A DNA stretch of 64,000 nt, taken from positions 39,132,120-39,196,119 of the forward strand of contig OX424563.1 in the NCBI GenBank assembly GCA_949152475.1. The letters run 5' to 3'. This stretch comes from Terebella lapidaria. Its lineage: Eukaryota; Annelida; Polychaeta; Terebellida; Terebellidae. Both the position numbers and the translations under genes were made by a program. The notes under the pieces were generated by a model. The model saw nothing but the letters and a program-made list of their open reading frames with translations, was not told the DNA's origin and ran no database searches. Shown here piece after piece: positions 1-12,005 of the stretch (the stretch's first letter is position 1; every line of letters begins with the position of its first letter).

Positions 1-630
1 ACGATGGACATACGAGGCTCCACCGTAAGATGGACATGTGACGCTCCACTGTACAATGGACATGTGACGCTCCACCGTATGATGGACATGCAAGGCTCCA
101 CTGTACAATGGACATGGGACGCTCCACCGAATGATGGACATGCGAGGCTCCACCATAAGATGGACATGTGACGCTCCACAGTACGATGGACATCTGACGC
201 TCCACCGTACGATGGACATGTGATGCTCCACTGTACGATGGACATGTGACGCTCCACCGTACGATGGACATGGGACGCTCCAATGTACGATGGACATGCG
301 ACGCTCCACTGTACGATGGACATGCGATGCTCCACTGTACGACGGACATGTGACGCTCCACTGTATGATGGACATGCGAGGTTCCACCGTACGATGGACA
401 TGGGATGCTCCATCGTACGATGGACATGTGACGCTCCACCGTACGATCGACATGCGATGCTCCACCGTACGATGGACATGTGATGCTCCATCGTACGATG
501 GACATCTGACGCTCCACCGTACGATGGACATGCTATGCTCCACCGTACGATGGACATGTGACGCTCCACCGTACGATGGACATGGGACGCTCCACCGTAC
601 AATGGACATGTGACGCTCCATCGTACGATG

Positions 631-656
631 GACATGTGACGCTATACTGAATGATG
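631..656 (+). repeat. Landmark monomer with GCTATACTGAATG
   Basis: A strongly altered 26-bp monomer in which the usual GCTCCACCGTACG is replaced by GCTATACTGAATG. I count 26 copies, the altered part starting near 641, 2,329, 4,407, 6,121, 7,368, 11,888, 13,473, 16,903, 20,567, 21,762, 25,426, 26,622, 28,598, 31,120, 32,316, 37,149, 39,671, 40,867, 44,790, 45,986, 47,962, 49,912, 51,264, 53,784, 57,058 and 61,424. Its CTA gives a minus-strand stop and so marks one end of many spurious open frames. It is the best single marker for comparing block order. Confidence 0.85.
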
Positions 657-1228
657 GACATGCGACGCTCCACCGTATGATGGACATGCGACGCTCAATC
701 GTACGATGGACATGGGATGCTCCACCGTATGATGGACATGTGACGCTCCACCGTACGATGGACATGTGACGCTCCAATGTATGATGGACATGTGACGCTC
801 CACCGTACGATGGACATGTGACGCTCCACTGTATGATGGAAATGCAAAGCTCCACTGTACGATGGACATGTGACGCTCCACCGTACGATGGACATACGAG
901 GCTCCATCGTAAGATGGACATGTGACGCTCCACTGTACAATGGACATGTGACGCTCCACCGTATGATGGACATGCAAGGCTCCACTGTACAATGGACATG
1001 TGACACTCCACCGTACGATGGACATGCGACGCTCTACCGTAGGATGGACTAGCGAAGCTCCACCGTAAGATGGACATGTGACGCTCCACAGTACGATGGA
1101 CATCTGACGCTCCACCGTACGATGGACATGCTATGCTCCAGCGTACGATAGACATGTGACGCTCCACCGTACGATGGACATGGGACGCTCCACCGTATAA
1201 TGGACATGTGACGCTCCACCGTACGATG

Positions 1229-1253
1229 GACATGAGACGCTCCACCGTATATG
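1229..1253 (+). repeat. 25-bp monomer, class 1 (CCGTATATGG)
   Basis: The usual CCGTACGATGG is reduced to CCGTATATGG, one base short. I count 27 copies, near 1,236, 1,921, 2,935, 3,661, 5,038, 5,711, 6,727, 8,000, 9,556, 12,728, 14,106, 14,780, 17,530, 18,209, 21,198, 23,304, 32,948, 34,167, 41,498, 42,718, 51,894, 54,415, 54,937, 57,873, 59,326, 62,030 and 63,301. All sit in similar surroundings after a CATGAGACGC monomer, so they descend from one event. None occurs between 23.4 and 32.9 kb. Confidence 0.9.
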
Positions 1254-1702
1254 GACATGTGACGCTCCACCGTACGATGGACATGTGACGCTCCACTGTA
1301 TGATGGACATGCAAAGCTCCACTGTACGATGGACATGTGACGCTCCACCGTACGATGGACATACGAGGCTCCACCGTAAGATGGACATGTGACGCTCCAC
1401 CGTACGATAGACATGCGATGCTCCACCGTACGATGGACATGTGATGCTCCACTGTACAATGGACATGTGACGCTCCACCGTATGATGGACATGCAAGGCT
1501 CCACTGTACAATGGACATGTGACACTCCACCGTACGATGGACATGCGACGCTCTACCGTAGGATGGACTAGCGAAGCTCCACCGTAAGATGGACATGTGA
1601 CGCTCCACCGTACGATGGACATCTGACGCTCCACCGTACGATGGACCTGCTATGCTCCAGCGTACGATAGACATGTGACGCTCCACCGTACGATGGACAT
1701 GC

Positions 1703-1754
1703 GACGCTCTACCGTAGGATGGACTAGCGAAGCTCCACCGTAAGATGGACATGT
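1703..1754 (+). repeat. Variant dimer TCTACCGTAGG plus GACTAGCGAAG
   Basis: Two adjacent altered monomers, one with GCTCTACCGTAGGATG and the next starting GACTAGCGAAGCTCC, travel together through the window and often mark the ends of 156-bp (six-monomer) tandem runs. Examples of such runs are at 10,851 and 11,007, at 19,270 and 19,426, and at 30,082 and 30,238. The dimer contains minus-strand stop triplets and so bounds many spurious open frames. A related form reads GACTGGCG and occurs only with the CACGTG marker described for 25.3-50.5 kb. Confidence 0.75.
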
Positions 1755-3766
1755 GACGCTCCACCGTACGATGGACATCTGACGCTCCACCGTACGATGG
1801 ACATGCTATGCTCCAGCGTACGATAGACATGTGACGCTCCACCGTACGATGGACATGGGACGCTCCACCGTATAATGGACATGTGACGCTCCACCGTACG
1901 ATGGACATGAGACGCTCCACCGTATATGGACATGTGACGCTATACCGTACGATGGACATGGGACGCTCCAATGTACGATGGACATGCGACGCTCCACTGT
2001 ACGATGGACATGCGATGCTCCACTGTACGACGGACATGTGACGCTCCACTGTATGATGGACATGCAAGGTTCCACCGTACGATGGACATGGGATGCTCCA
2101 TCGTACGATGGACATGTGACGCTCCACCGTACGATCGACATGCGATGCTCCACCGTACGATGGACATGTGATGCTCCATCGTACGATGGACATCTGACGC
2201 TCCACCGTACGATGGACATGCTATGCTCCACCGTACGATGGACATGTGACGCTCCACCGTACGATGGACATGGGACGCTCCACCGTACAATGGACATGTG
2301 ACGCTCCATCGTACGATGGACATGTGACGCTATACTGAATGATGGACATGCGAGGCTCCACCGTAAGATGGACATGTGACGCTCCACCGTATGATGGACA
2401 TGCGACGCTCAATCGTACGATGGACATGTGATGCTCCACCGTATGATGGACATGTGACGCTCCAATGTATGATGGACATGTGACGCTCCACCGTACGATG
2501 GACATGTGACGCTCCACTGTATGATGGAAATGCAAAGCTCCACTGTACGATGGACATGTGACGCTCCACCGTACGTTGGACATACCAGGCTCCATCGTAA
2601 GATGGACATGTGACGCTCCACTGTACAATGGACATGTGACGCTCCACCGTATGATGGACATGCAAGGCTCCACTGTACAATGGACATGTGACACTCCACC
2701 GTACGATGGACATGCGACGCTCTACCGTAGGATGGACTAGCGAAGCTCCACCGTAAGATGGACATGTGACGCTCCACAGTACGATGGACATCTGACGCTC
2801 CACCGTACGATGGACATGCTATGCTCCAGCGTACGATAGACATGTGACGCTCCACCGTACGATGGACATGGGACGCTCCACCGTATAATGGACATGTGAC
2901 GCTCCACCGTACGATGGACATGAGACGCTCCACCGTATATGGACATGTGACGCTCCACCGTACGATGGACATGTGACGCTCCAATGTATGATGGACATGT
3001 GACGCTCCACCGTACGATGGACATGTGACGCTCCACTGTATGATGGAAATGCAAAGCTCCACTGTACGATGGACATGTGACGCTCCACCGTACGATGGAC
3101 ATACGAGGCTCCATCGTAAGATGGACATGTGACGCTCCACCGTACGATAGACATGCGATGCTCCACCGTACGATGGACATGTGATGCTCCACTGTACAAT
3201 GGACATGTGACGCTCCACCGTATGATGGACATGCAAGGCTCCACTGTACAATGGACATGTGACACTCCACCGTACGATGGACATGCGACGCTCTACCGTA
3301 GGATGGACTAGCGAAGCTCCACCGTAAGATGGACATGTGACGCTCCACCGTACGATGGACATCTGACGCTCCACCGTACGATGGACCTGCTATGCTCCAG
3401 CGTACGATAGACATGTGACGCTCCACCGTACGATGGACATGCGACGCTCTACCGTAGGATGCACTAGCGAAGCTCCACCGTAAGATGGACATGTGACGCT
3501 CCACCGTACGATGGACATCTGACGCTCCACCGTACGATGGACATGCTATGCTCCAGCGTACGATAGACATGTGACGCTCCACCGTACGATGGACATGGGA
3601 CGCTCCACCGTATAATGGACATGTGACGCTCCACCGTACGATGGACATGAGACGCTCCACCGTATATGGACATGTGACGCTCCACCGTACGATGGACATG
3701 TGACGCTCCACTGTATGATGGACATGCAAAGCTCCACTGTACGATGGACATGTGACGCTCCACCGT

Positions 3767-6700
3767 ACGATGGACATACGAGGCTCCACCGTAAGATGGA
3801 CATGTGACGCTCCACTGTACAATGGACATGTGACGCTCCACCGTATGATGGACATGCAAGGCTCCACTGTACAATGGACATGGGACGCTCCACCGAATGA
3901 TGGACATGCGAGGCTCCACCATAAGATGGACATGTGACGCTCCACAGTACGATGGACATCTGACGCTCCACCGTACGATGGACATGTGATGCTCCACTGT
4001 ACGATGGACATGTGACGCTCCACCGTACGATGGACATGGGACGCTCCAATGTACGATGGACATGCGACGCTCCACTGTACGATGGACATGCGATGCTCCA
4101 CTGTACGACGGACATGTGACGCTCCACTGTATGATGGACATGCGAGGTTCCACCGTACGATGGACATGGGATGCTCCATCGTACGATGGACATGTGACGC
4201 TCCACCGTACGATCGACATGCGATGCTCCACCGTACGATGGACATGTGATGCTCCATCGTACGATGGACATCTGACGCTCCACCGTACGATGGACATGCT
4301 ATGCTCCACCGTACGATGGACATGTGACGCTCCACCGTACGATGGACATGGGACGCTCCACCGTACAATGGACATGTGACGCTCCATCGTACGATGGACA
4401 TGTGACGCTATACTGAATGATGGACATGCGAGGCTCCACCGTAAGATGGACATGTGACGCTCCACCGTATGATGGACATGCGACGCTCAATCGTACGATG
4501 GACATGGGATGCTCCACCGTATGATGGACATGTGACGCTCCACCGTACGATGGACATGTGACGCTCCAATGTATGATGGACATGTGACGCTCCACCGTAC
4601 GATGGACATGTGACGCTCCACTGTATGATGGAAATGCAAAGCTCCACTGTACGATGGACATGTGACGCTCCACCGTACGATGGACATACGAGGCTCCATC
4701 GTAAGATGGACATGTGACGCTCCACTGTACAATGGACATGTGACGCTCCACCGTATGATGGACATGCAAGGCTCCACTGTACAATGGACATGTGACACTC
4801 CACCGTACGATGGACATGCGACGCTCTACCGTAGGATGGACTAGCGAAGCTCCACCGTAAGATGGACATGTGACGCTCCACAGTACGATGGACATCTGAC
4901 GCTCCACCGTACGATGGACATGCTATGCTCCAGCGTACGATAGACATGTGACGCTCCACCGTACGATGGACATGGGACGCTCCACCGTATAATGGACATG
5001 TGACGCTCCACCGTACGATGGACATGAGACGCTCCACCGTATATGGACATGTGACGCTCCACCGTACGATGGACATGTGACGCTCCACTGTATGATGGAC
5101 ATGCAAAGCTCCACTGTACGATGGACATGTGACGCTCCACCGTACGATGGACATACGAGGCTCCACCGTAAGATGGACATGTGACGCTCCACCGTACGAT
5201 AGACATGCGATGCTCCACCGTACGATGGACATGTGATGCTCCACTGTACAATGGACATGTGACGCTCCACCGTATGATGGACATGCAAGGCTCCACTGTA
5301 CAATGGACATGTGACACTCCACCGTACGATGGACATGCGACGCTCTACCGTAGGATGGACTAGCGAAGCTCCACCGTAAGATGGACATGTGACGCTCCAC
5401 CGTACGATGGACATCTGACGCTCCACCGTACGATGGACCTGCTATGCTCCAGCGTACGATAGACATGTGACGCTCCACCGTACGATGGACATGCGACGCT
5501 CTACCGTAGGATGGACTAGCGAAGCTCCACCGTAAGATGGACATGTGACGCTCCACCGTACGATGGACATCTGACGCTCCACCGTACGATGGACATGCTA
5601 TGCTCCAGCGTACGATAGACATGTGACGCTCCACCGTACGATGGACATGGGACGCTCCACCGTATAATGGACATGTGACGCTCCACCGTACGATGGACAT
5701 GAGACGCTCCACCGTATATGGACATGTGACGCTCCACCGTACGATGGACATGGGACGCTCCAATGTACGATGGACATGCGACGCTCCACTGTACGATGGA
5801 CATGCGATGCTCCACTGTACGACGGACATGTGACGCTCCACTGTATGATGGACATGCAAGGTTCCACCGTACGATGGACATGGGATGCTCCATCGTACGA
5901 TGGACATGTGACGCTCCACCGTACGATCGACATGCGATGCTCCACCGTACGATGGACATGTGATGCTCCATCGTACGATGGACATCTGACGCTCCACCGT
6001 ACGATGGACATGCTATGCTCCACCGTACGATGGACATGTGACGCTCCACCGTACGATGGACATGGGACGCTCCACCGTACAATGGACATGTGACGCTCCA
6101 TCGTACGATGGACATGTGACGCTATACTGAATGATGGACATGCGAGGCTCCACCGTAAGATGGACATGTGACGCTCCACCGTATGATGGACATGCGACGC
6201 TCAATCGTACGATGGACATGTGATGCTCCACCGTATGATGGACATGTGACGCTCCAATGTATGATGGACATGTGACGCTCCACCGTACGATGGACATGTG
6301 ACGCTCCACTGTATGATGGAAATGCAAAGCTCCACTGTACGATGGACATGTGACGCTCCACCGTACGATGGACATACCAGGCTCCATCGTAAGATGGACA
6401 TGTGACGCTCCACTGTACAATGGACATGTGACGCTCCACCGTATGATGGACATGCAAGGCTCCACTGTACAATGGACATGTGACACTCCACCGTACGATG
6501 GACATGCGACGCTCTACCGTAGGATGGACTAGCGAAGCTCCACCGTAAGATGGACATGTGACGCTCCACAGTACGATGGACATCTGACGCTCCACCGTAC
6601 GATGGACATGCTATTCTCCAGCGTACGATAGACATGTGACACTCCACCGTACGATGGACATGGGACGCTCCACCGTATAATGGACATGTGACGCTCCACC

Positions 6701-7122
6701 GTACGATGGACATGAGACGCTCCACCGTATATGGACATGTGACGCTCCACCGTACGATGGACATGTGATGCTCCACTGTATGATGGACATGCAAAGCTCC
6801 ACTGTACGATGGACATGTGACGCTCCACCGTACGATGGACATACGAGGCTCCACCGTAAGATGGACATGTGACGCTCCACCGTACGATAGACATGCGATG
6901 CTCCACCGTACGATGGACATGTGATGCTCCACTGTACAATGGACATGTGACGCTCCACCGTATGATGGACATGCAAGGCTCCACTGTACAATGGACATGT
7001 GACACTCCACCGTACGATGGACATGCGACGCTCTACCGTAGGATGGACTAGCGAAGCTCAACCGTAAGATGGACATGTGACGCTCCACAGTACGATGGAC
7101 ATCTGACGCTCCACCGTACGAT
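3767..7122 (+). repeat. 3.77-kb higher-order unit, copy 2 (right end diverges)
   Basis: This is the second tandem copy of the unit starting at base 1, with the same variant order including the GCTATACTGAATG landmarks at 4,407 and 6,121. Similarity to copy 1 is lost near 7,120, where the order switches to one shared with 32 kb. Most differences between the copies are single substitutions; whole-monomer gains or losses account for the offset steps of 26 and 52 bp. Confidence 0.8.
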
Positions 7123-8428
7123 GGACATGTGATGCTCCACTGTACGATGGACATGTGACGCTCCACCGTACGATGGACATGGGACGCTCCAATGTACGAT
7201 GGACATGCGACGCTCCACTGTACGATGGACATGCGATGCTCCACTGTACGACGGACATGTGACGCTCCACTGTAGGATGGACATGCGAGGTTCCACCGTA
7301 CGATGGACATGGGATGCTCCATCGTACGATGGACATGTGACGCTCCACCGTACGATGGACATGTGACGCTATACTGAATGATGGACATGCGAGGCTCCAC
7401 CGTAAGATGGACATGTGACGCTCCACCGTATGATGGACATGCGACGCTCAATCGTACGATGGACATGGGATGCTCCACCGTATGATGGACATGTGACGCT
7501 CCACCGTACGATGGACATGTGACGCTCCACTGTATGATGGACATGTGACGCTCCACCGTACGATGGACATGTGACGCTCCACTGTATGATGGAAATGCAA
7601 AGCTCCACTGTACGATGGACATGTGATGCTCCACCGTACGATGGACATACGAGGCTCCATCGTAAGATGGACATGTGACGCTCCACTGTACAATGGACAT
7701 GTGACGCTCCACCGTATGATGGACATGCAAGGCTCCACTGTACAATGGACATGTGACACTCCACCGTACGATGGACATGCGACGCTCTACCGTAGGATGG
7801 ACTAGCGAAGCTCCACCGTAAGATGGACATGTGACGCTCCACAGTACGATGGACATCTGACGCTCCACCGTACGATGGACATGCTATGCTCCAGCGTACG
7901 ATAGACATGTGACGCTCCACCGTACGATGGACATGGGACGCTCCACCGTATAATGGACATGTGACGCTCCACCGTACGATGGACATGAGACGCTCCACCG
8001 TATATGGACATGTGACGCTCCACCGTACGATGGACATGTGACGCTCCACTGTATGATGGACATGCAAAGCTCCACTGTACGATGGACATGTGACGCTCCA
8101 CCGTACGATGGACATACGAGGCTCCATTGTAAGATGGACATGTGACACTCCCTGTACGATGGACATGCGACGCTCCACTGTACGATGGACATGTTACGCT
8201 CCACCGTACGATGGACATGCGACGCTCCATCGTACGATGGACATGGGATGCTCCACCGTATGATGGACATGTGACACTCCGCTGTACGATGGACATGCGA
8301 CGCTCCACTGTACGATGGACATGTTACGCTCCACCGTACGATGGACATGCGACGCTCCATCGTACGATGGACATGGGATGCTCCACCGTATGATGGACAT
8401 GTGACACTCCACTGTACGATGGACATGC
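7048..8428 (+). repeat. Block shared with 31,996-33,376
   Basis: The variant order matches the segment 24,948 bp downstream. That distance is 960 monomers less twelve 25-bp monomers, which agrees with the twelve short monomers I can place between the two. The block contains a GCTATACTGAATG landmark at about 7,368 and both kinds of 25-bp monomer (about 8,000 and 8,137). The same block recurs in the second 8.55-kb copy near 40.5-41.9 kb and, slightly altered, near 51.0-52.3 kb. Confidence 0.75.
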
Positions 8429-8765
8429 GACGCTCCACCGTACGATGGACATACGAGGCTCCATTGTAAGATGGACATGTGACACTCCCTGTACGATGGA
8501 CATGCGACGCTCCACTGTACGATGGACATGTTACGCTCCACCGTACGATGGACATGCGACGCTCCATCGTACGATGGACATGGGATGCTCCACCGTATGA
8601 TGGACATGTGACACTCCGCTGTACGATGGACATGCGACGCTCCACTGTACGATGGACATGTTACGCTCCACCGTACGATGGACATGCGACGCTCCATCGT
8701 ACGATGGACATGGGATGCTCCACCGTATGATGGACATGTGACACTCCACTGTACGATGGATATGC
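8092..8765 (+). repeat. 337-bp tandem duplication with nested 130-bp repeat
   Basis: Two direct copies of 337 bp (about 8,092-8,428 and 8,429-8,765) equal 13 monomers, one of them the 25-bp CACTCCCTG form. Inside each copy a five-monomer, 130-bp run carrying the ATGTTACGCTCC variant is itself repeated, so that variant occurs four times here. At the related loci near 22.2, 33.1, 41.6 and 52.0 kb the 337-bp unit is present once, so the doubling is private to this place. Confidence 0.85.
8137..8161 (+). repeat. 25-bp monomer, class 2 (CACTCCCTGTACG)
   Basis: A second one-base-short monomer, with CACTCCCTG in place of CACTCCACTG. There are six copies, near 8,143, 8,480, 22,232, 33,096, 41,647 and 52,044, always followed by the CGACGCTCCACTG and ATGTTACGCTCC variants. 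It marks the block type shared by 8.1, 22.2, 33.1, 41.6 and 52.0 kb. Confidence 0.9.
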
Positions 8766-9809
8766 GATGCTCCACCGTACGATGGACATGTGATGTTCCA
8801 CCGTACGATGGACATCTGACGCTCCACCGTAGGATGGACATGTGACGCTCCACCGTACGATGGACATGTGATGATCCACCGTACGATGGACATGGGATGC
8901 TCCATCGTACGATGGACAGGTGATGCTCCACCATACGATGGACATGCTATGCTCCACCGTACGATGGACATTTGACGCTCCACCGTACGATGGACATGAG
9001 ACGCTCCACCGTACGATCGACATGCGATGCTTCACAGTACGATTGACATGTGATGCTCCACTGTACGATGGACATCTAACGCTCCACCATACGATGGACA
9101 TGAGATGCTCCACCGTACGATGGACATGTGACGCTCCACCGAATGATGGACATGCGAGGTTCCACCGTAAGATGGACATGTGACGCTCCATCGTACGATA
9201 GACATGCGATGCTCCACCGTACGATGGACATGTGATGCTCCACTGTACAATGGACATGTGACGCTCCACCGTATGATGGACATGCAAGGCTCCACTGTAC
9301 CATGGACATGTGACACTCCACCGTACGATGGACATGCGACGCTCTACCGTAGGATGGACTAGCGAAGCTCCACCGTAAGATGGACATGTGACGCTCCACC
9401 GTACGATGGACATCTGACGCTCCACCGTACGATGGACATGCTATGCTCCAGCGTACGATAGACATGTGACGCTCCACCGTACGATGGACATGGGACGCTA
9501 CACCATATAATGGACATGTGACGCTCCACCGTACGATGGACATGAGACGCTCCACCGTATATGGACATGTGACGCTCCACCGTACGATGGACATGTGACG
9601 CTCCACTGTATGATGGACATGCAAAGCTCCACTGTACGATGGACATGTGACGCTCCACTGTACAATGGACATGTGACGCTCCACCGTATGATGGACATGC
9701 AAGGCTCCACTGTACAATGGACATGGGACGCTCCACCGAATGATGGACATGCGAGGCTCCACCATAAGATGGACATGTGACGCTCCACCGTACGATGGAC
9801 ATGCGACAC

Positions 9810-10693
9810 TCCACCGTACGATGGACATGTGACGCTCCACCGAAGGATGGACATGTGATGCTCCACCGAAGGATGGACATGCGAGGCTCCACTGTAAGAT
9901 GGACATGTTATGCTCCACCGTACGATGGACATGTGATGCTCCACCGTACGATGGACATGGGATGCTCCATCGTACGATGGACATGTGATGCTCCACCATA
10001 CGATGGACATGCTATGCTCTACCATACGATGGACATGTGACGCTCCACCGTACGATGGACATGAGACGCTCCACCGTACGATCGACATGCGATGTTTCAC
10101 AGTACGATTGACATGTGATGCTCCACTGTACGATGGACATCTAACGCTCCACCATACGATGGACATGAGATGCTCCACCGTACGATGGACATGTGACGCT
10201 CCACCGAATGATGGACATGCGAGGTTCCACCGTAAGATGGACATGTGACGCTCCACCGTACGATGGACATGTGACGCTCCACCGAAGGATGGACATGTGA
10301 TGCTCCACCGAAGGATGGACATGCGAGGCTCCACTGTAAGATGGACATGTTATGCTCCACCGTACGATGGACATGTGATGCTCCACCGTACGATGGACAT
10401 GGGATGCTCCATCGTACGATGGACATGTGATGCTCCACCATACGATGGACATGCTATGCTCTACCATACGATGGACATGTGACGCTCCACCGTACGATGG
10501 ACATGAGACGCTCCACCGTACGATCGACATGCGATGTTTCACAGTACGATTGACATGTGATGCTCCACTGTACGATGGACATCTAACGCTCCACCATACG
10601 ATGGACATGAGATGCTCCACCGTACGATGGACATGTGACGCTCCACCGAATGATGGACATGCGAGGTTCCACCGTAAGATGGACATGTGACGC
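9810..10693 (+). repeat. 442-bp tandem duplication
   Basis: Two direct copies of 442 bp (17 monomers), at about 9,810-10,251 and 10,252-10,693. The marker runs CCGAAGGATGG, TATGCTCTACC and GATGTTTCACAG each recur at exactly 442 bp. The other blocks with this variant order (around 15.1-15.7, 23.6-24.2 and 59.6-60.2 kb) carry the run once, so this doubling is local and probably recent. Confidence 0.85.
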
Positions 10694-11385
10694 TCCACCG
10701 TACGATAGACATGCGATGCTCCACCGTACGATGGACATGTGACGCTCCACTGTACAATGGACATGTGACGCTCCACCGTATGATGGACATGCAAGGCTCC
10801 ACTGTACAATGGACATGTGACACTCCACCGTACGATGGACATGCGACGCTCTACCGTAGGATGGACTAGCGAAGCTCCACCGTACGATGGACATGTGACG
10901 CTCCACTGTACAATGGACATGTGACGCTCCACCGTATGATGGACATGCAAGGCTCCACTGTACAATGGACATGTGACACTCCACCGTACGATGGACATGC
11001 GACGCTCTACCGTAGGATGGACTAGCGAAGCTCCACCGTAAGATGGACATCTGACGCTCCACCGTACGATGGACATGTGATGCTCCACTGTACGATGGAC
11101 ATGTGACGCTCCAACGTACGATGGACATGGGACGCTCCAATGTACGATGGACATGCGACGCTCCACTGTACGATGGACATGCGATGCTCCACTGTACGAC
11201 GGACATGTGACGCTCCACCTTACGATGGACATCTGATGCTCCACTGTACGATCGGCATGTGATGCTCCACTGTACAATGCACATGTGACGCTCCACCGTA
11301 TGATGGACATGCAAGGCTCCACTGTACAATGGACATGTGACACTCCACCGTACGATGGACATGCGACGCTCTACCGTAGGATGGA

Positions 11386-11946
11386 CTAGCGAAGCTCCAC
11401 CGTAAGATGGACATGTGACGCTCCACAGTACGATGGACATCTGACGCTCCACCGTACGATGGACATGTGATGCTCCACTGTACGATGGACATGTGACGCT
11501 CCACCGTACGATGGACATGGGACGCTCCAATGTACGATGGACATGCGACGCTCCACTGTACGATGGACATGCGATGCTCCACTGTACGACGGACATGTGA
11601 CGCTCCACTGTATGATGGACATGCGAGGTTCCACCGTACGATGGACATGGGATGCTCCATCGTACGATGGACATGTGACGCTCCACCGTACGATCGACAT
11701 GCGATGCTCCACCGTACGATGGACATGTGATGCTCCATCGTACGATGGACATCTGACGCTCCACCGTACGATGGACATGCTATGCTCCACCGTACGATGG
11801 ACATGTGACGCTCCACCGTACGATGGACATGGGACGCTCCACCGTACAATGGACATGTGACGCTCCATCGTACGATGGACATGTGACGCTATACTGAATG
11901 ATGGACATGCGAGGCTCCACCGTAAGATGGACATGTGACGCTCCAC
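11386..11946 (+). repeat. Most recurrent ~560-bp block (first full copy)
   Basis: A run of about 21-22 monomers with a fixed order of variants, ending just after a GCTATACTGAATG monomer. Full copies lie at 11,386-11,946, 16,401-16,961, 20,065-20,625, 24,924-25,484, 28,096-28,656, 30,618-31,178, 36,647-37,207, 39,169-39,729, 47,460-48,020, 49,410-49,970, 53,282-53,842, 56,556-57,116 and 60,922-61,482. Shortened or altered copies occur in the first 7 kb and at 35,789 and 44,340. The spacing is irregular (for example 1,950, 2,522, 3,172, 3,664, 3,872 and 4,859 bp), so this is a shared module, not a regular higher-order period. Confidence 0.8.
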
Positions 11947-12005
11947 CGTATGATGGACATGCGACGCTCAATCGTACGATGGACATGGGATGCTCCACCG
12001 TATGA

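Larger units (their letters stand above)
1..3766 (+). repeat. 3.77-kb higher-order unit, copy 1
   Basis: Base 1 onward matches base 3,767 onward with the same order of variant monomers. The offset is 3,766 bp up to about 650, then 3,792 bp to about 2,970, then 3,740 bp. The step at about 650 is one 26-bp monomer missing from this copy, just after the GCTATACTGAATG variant at 641-653. The length of 3,766 bp equals 145 monomers with four of them 25 bp (at about 1,236, 1,921, 2,935 and 3,661). The true left edge of the unit lies outside the window. Confidence 0.85.
8448..11946 (+). repeat. Block related to 22.2-25.5 kb
   Basis: From 8.45 to about 9.6 kb the order of variants matches 22.2-23.35 kb at an offset of 13,746 bp. 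From about 10.5 to 11.9 kb it matches 24.07-25.5 kb at an offset of 13,538 bp. The 208-bp change in offset is eight monomers, the net of local gains and losses in the middle, which include the 442-bp duplication. This is a distinct block type from the 3.77-kb units to its left. Confidence 0.75.

Noticed and set aside
641-653. GCTATACTGAATG as a remnant of an inserted element
   Set aside because: It occupies the normal place in a full 26-bp monomer and keeps phase, so it is a diverged monomer and not an insertion.
1229-1253. TATA-like CCGTATATGG and CCATATAATGG as promoters
   Set aside because: They are single variant monomers in an otherwise unchanged array, with no downstream gene or other promoter element.
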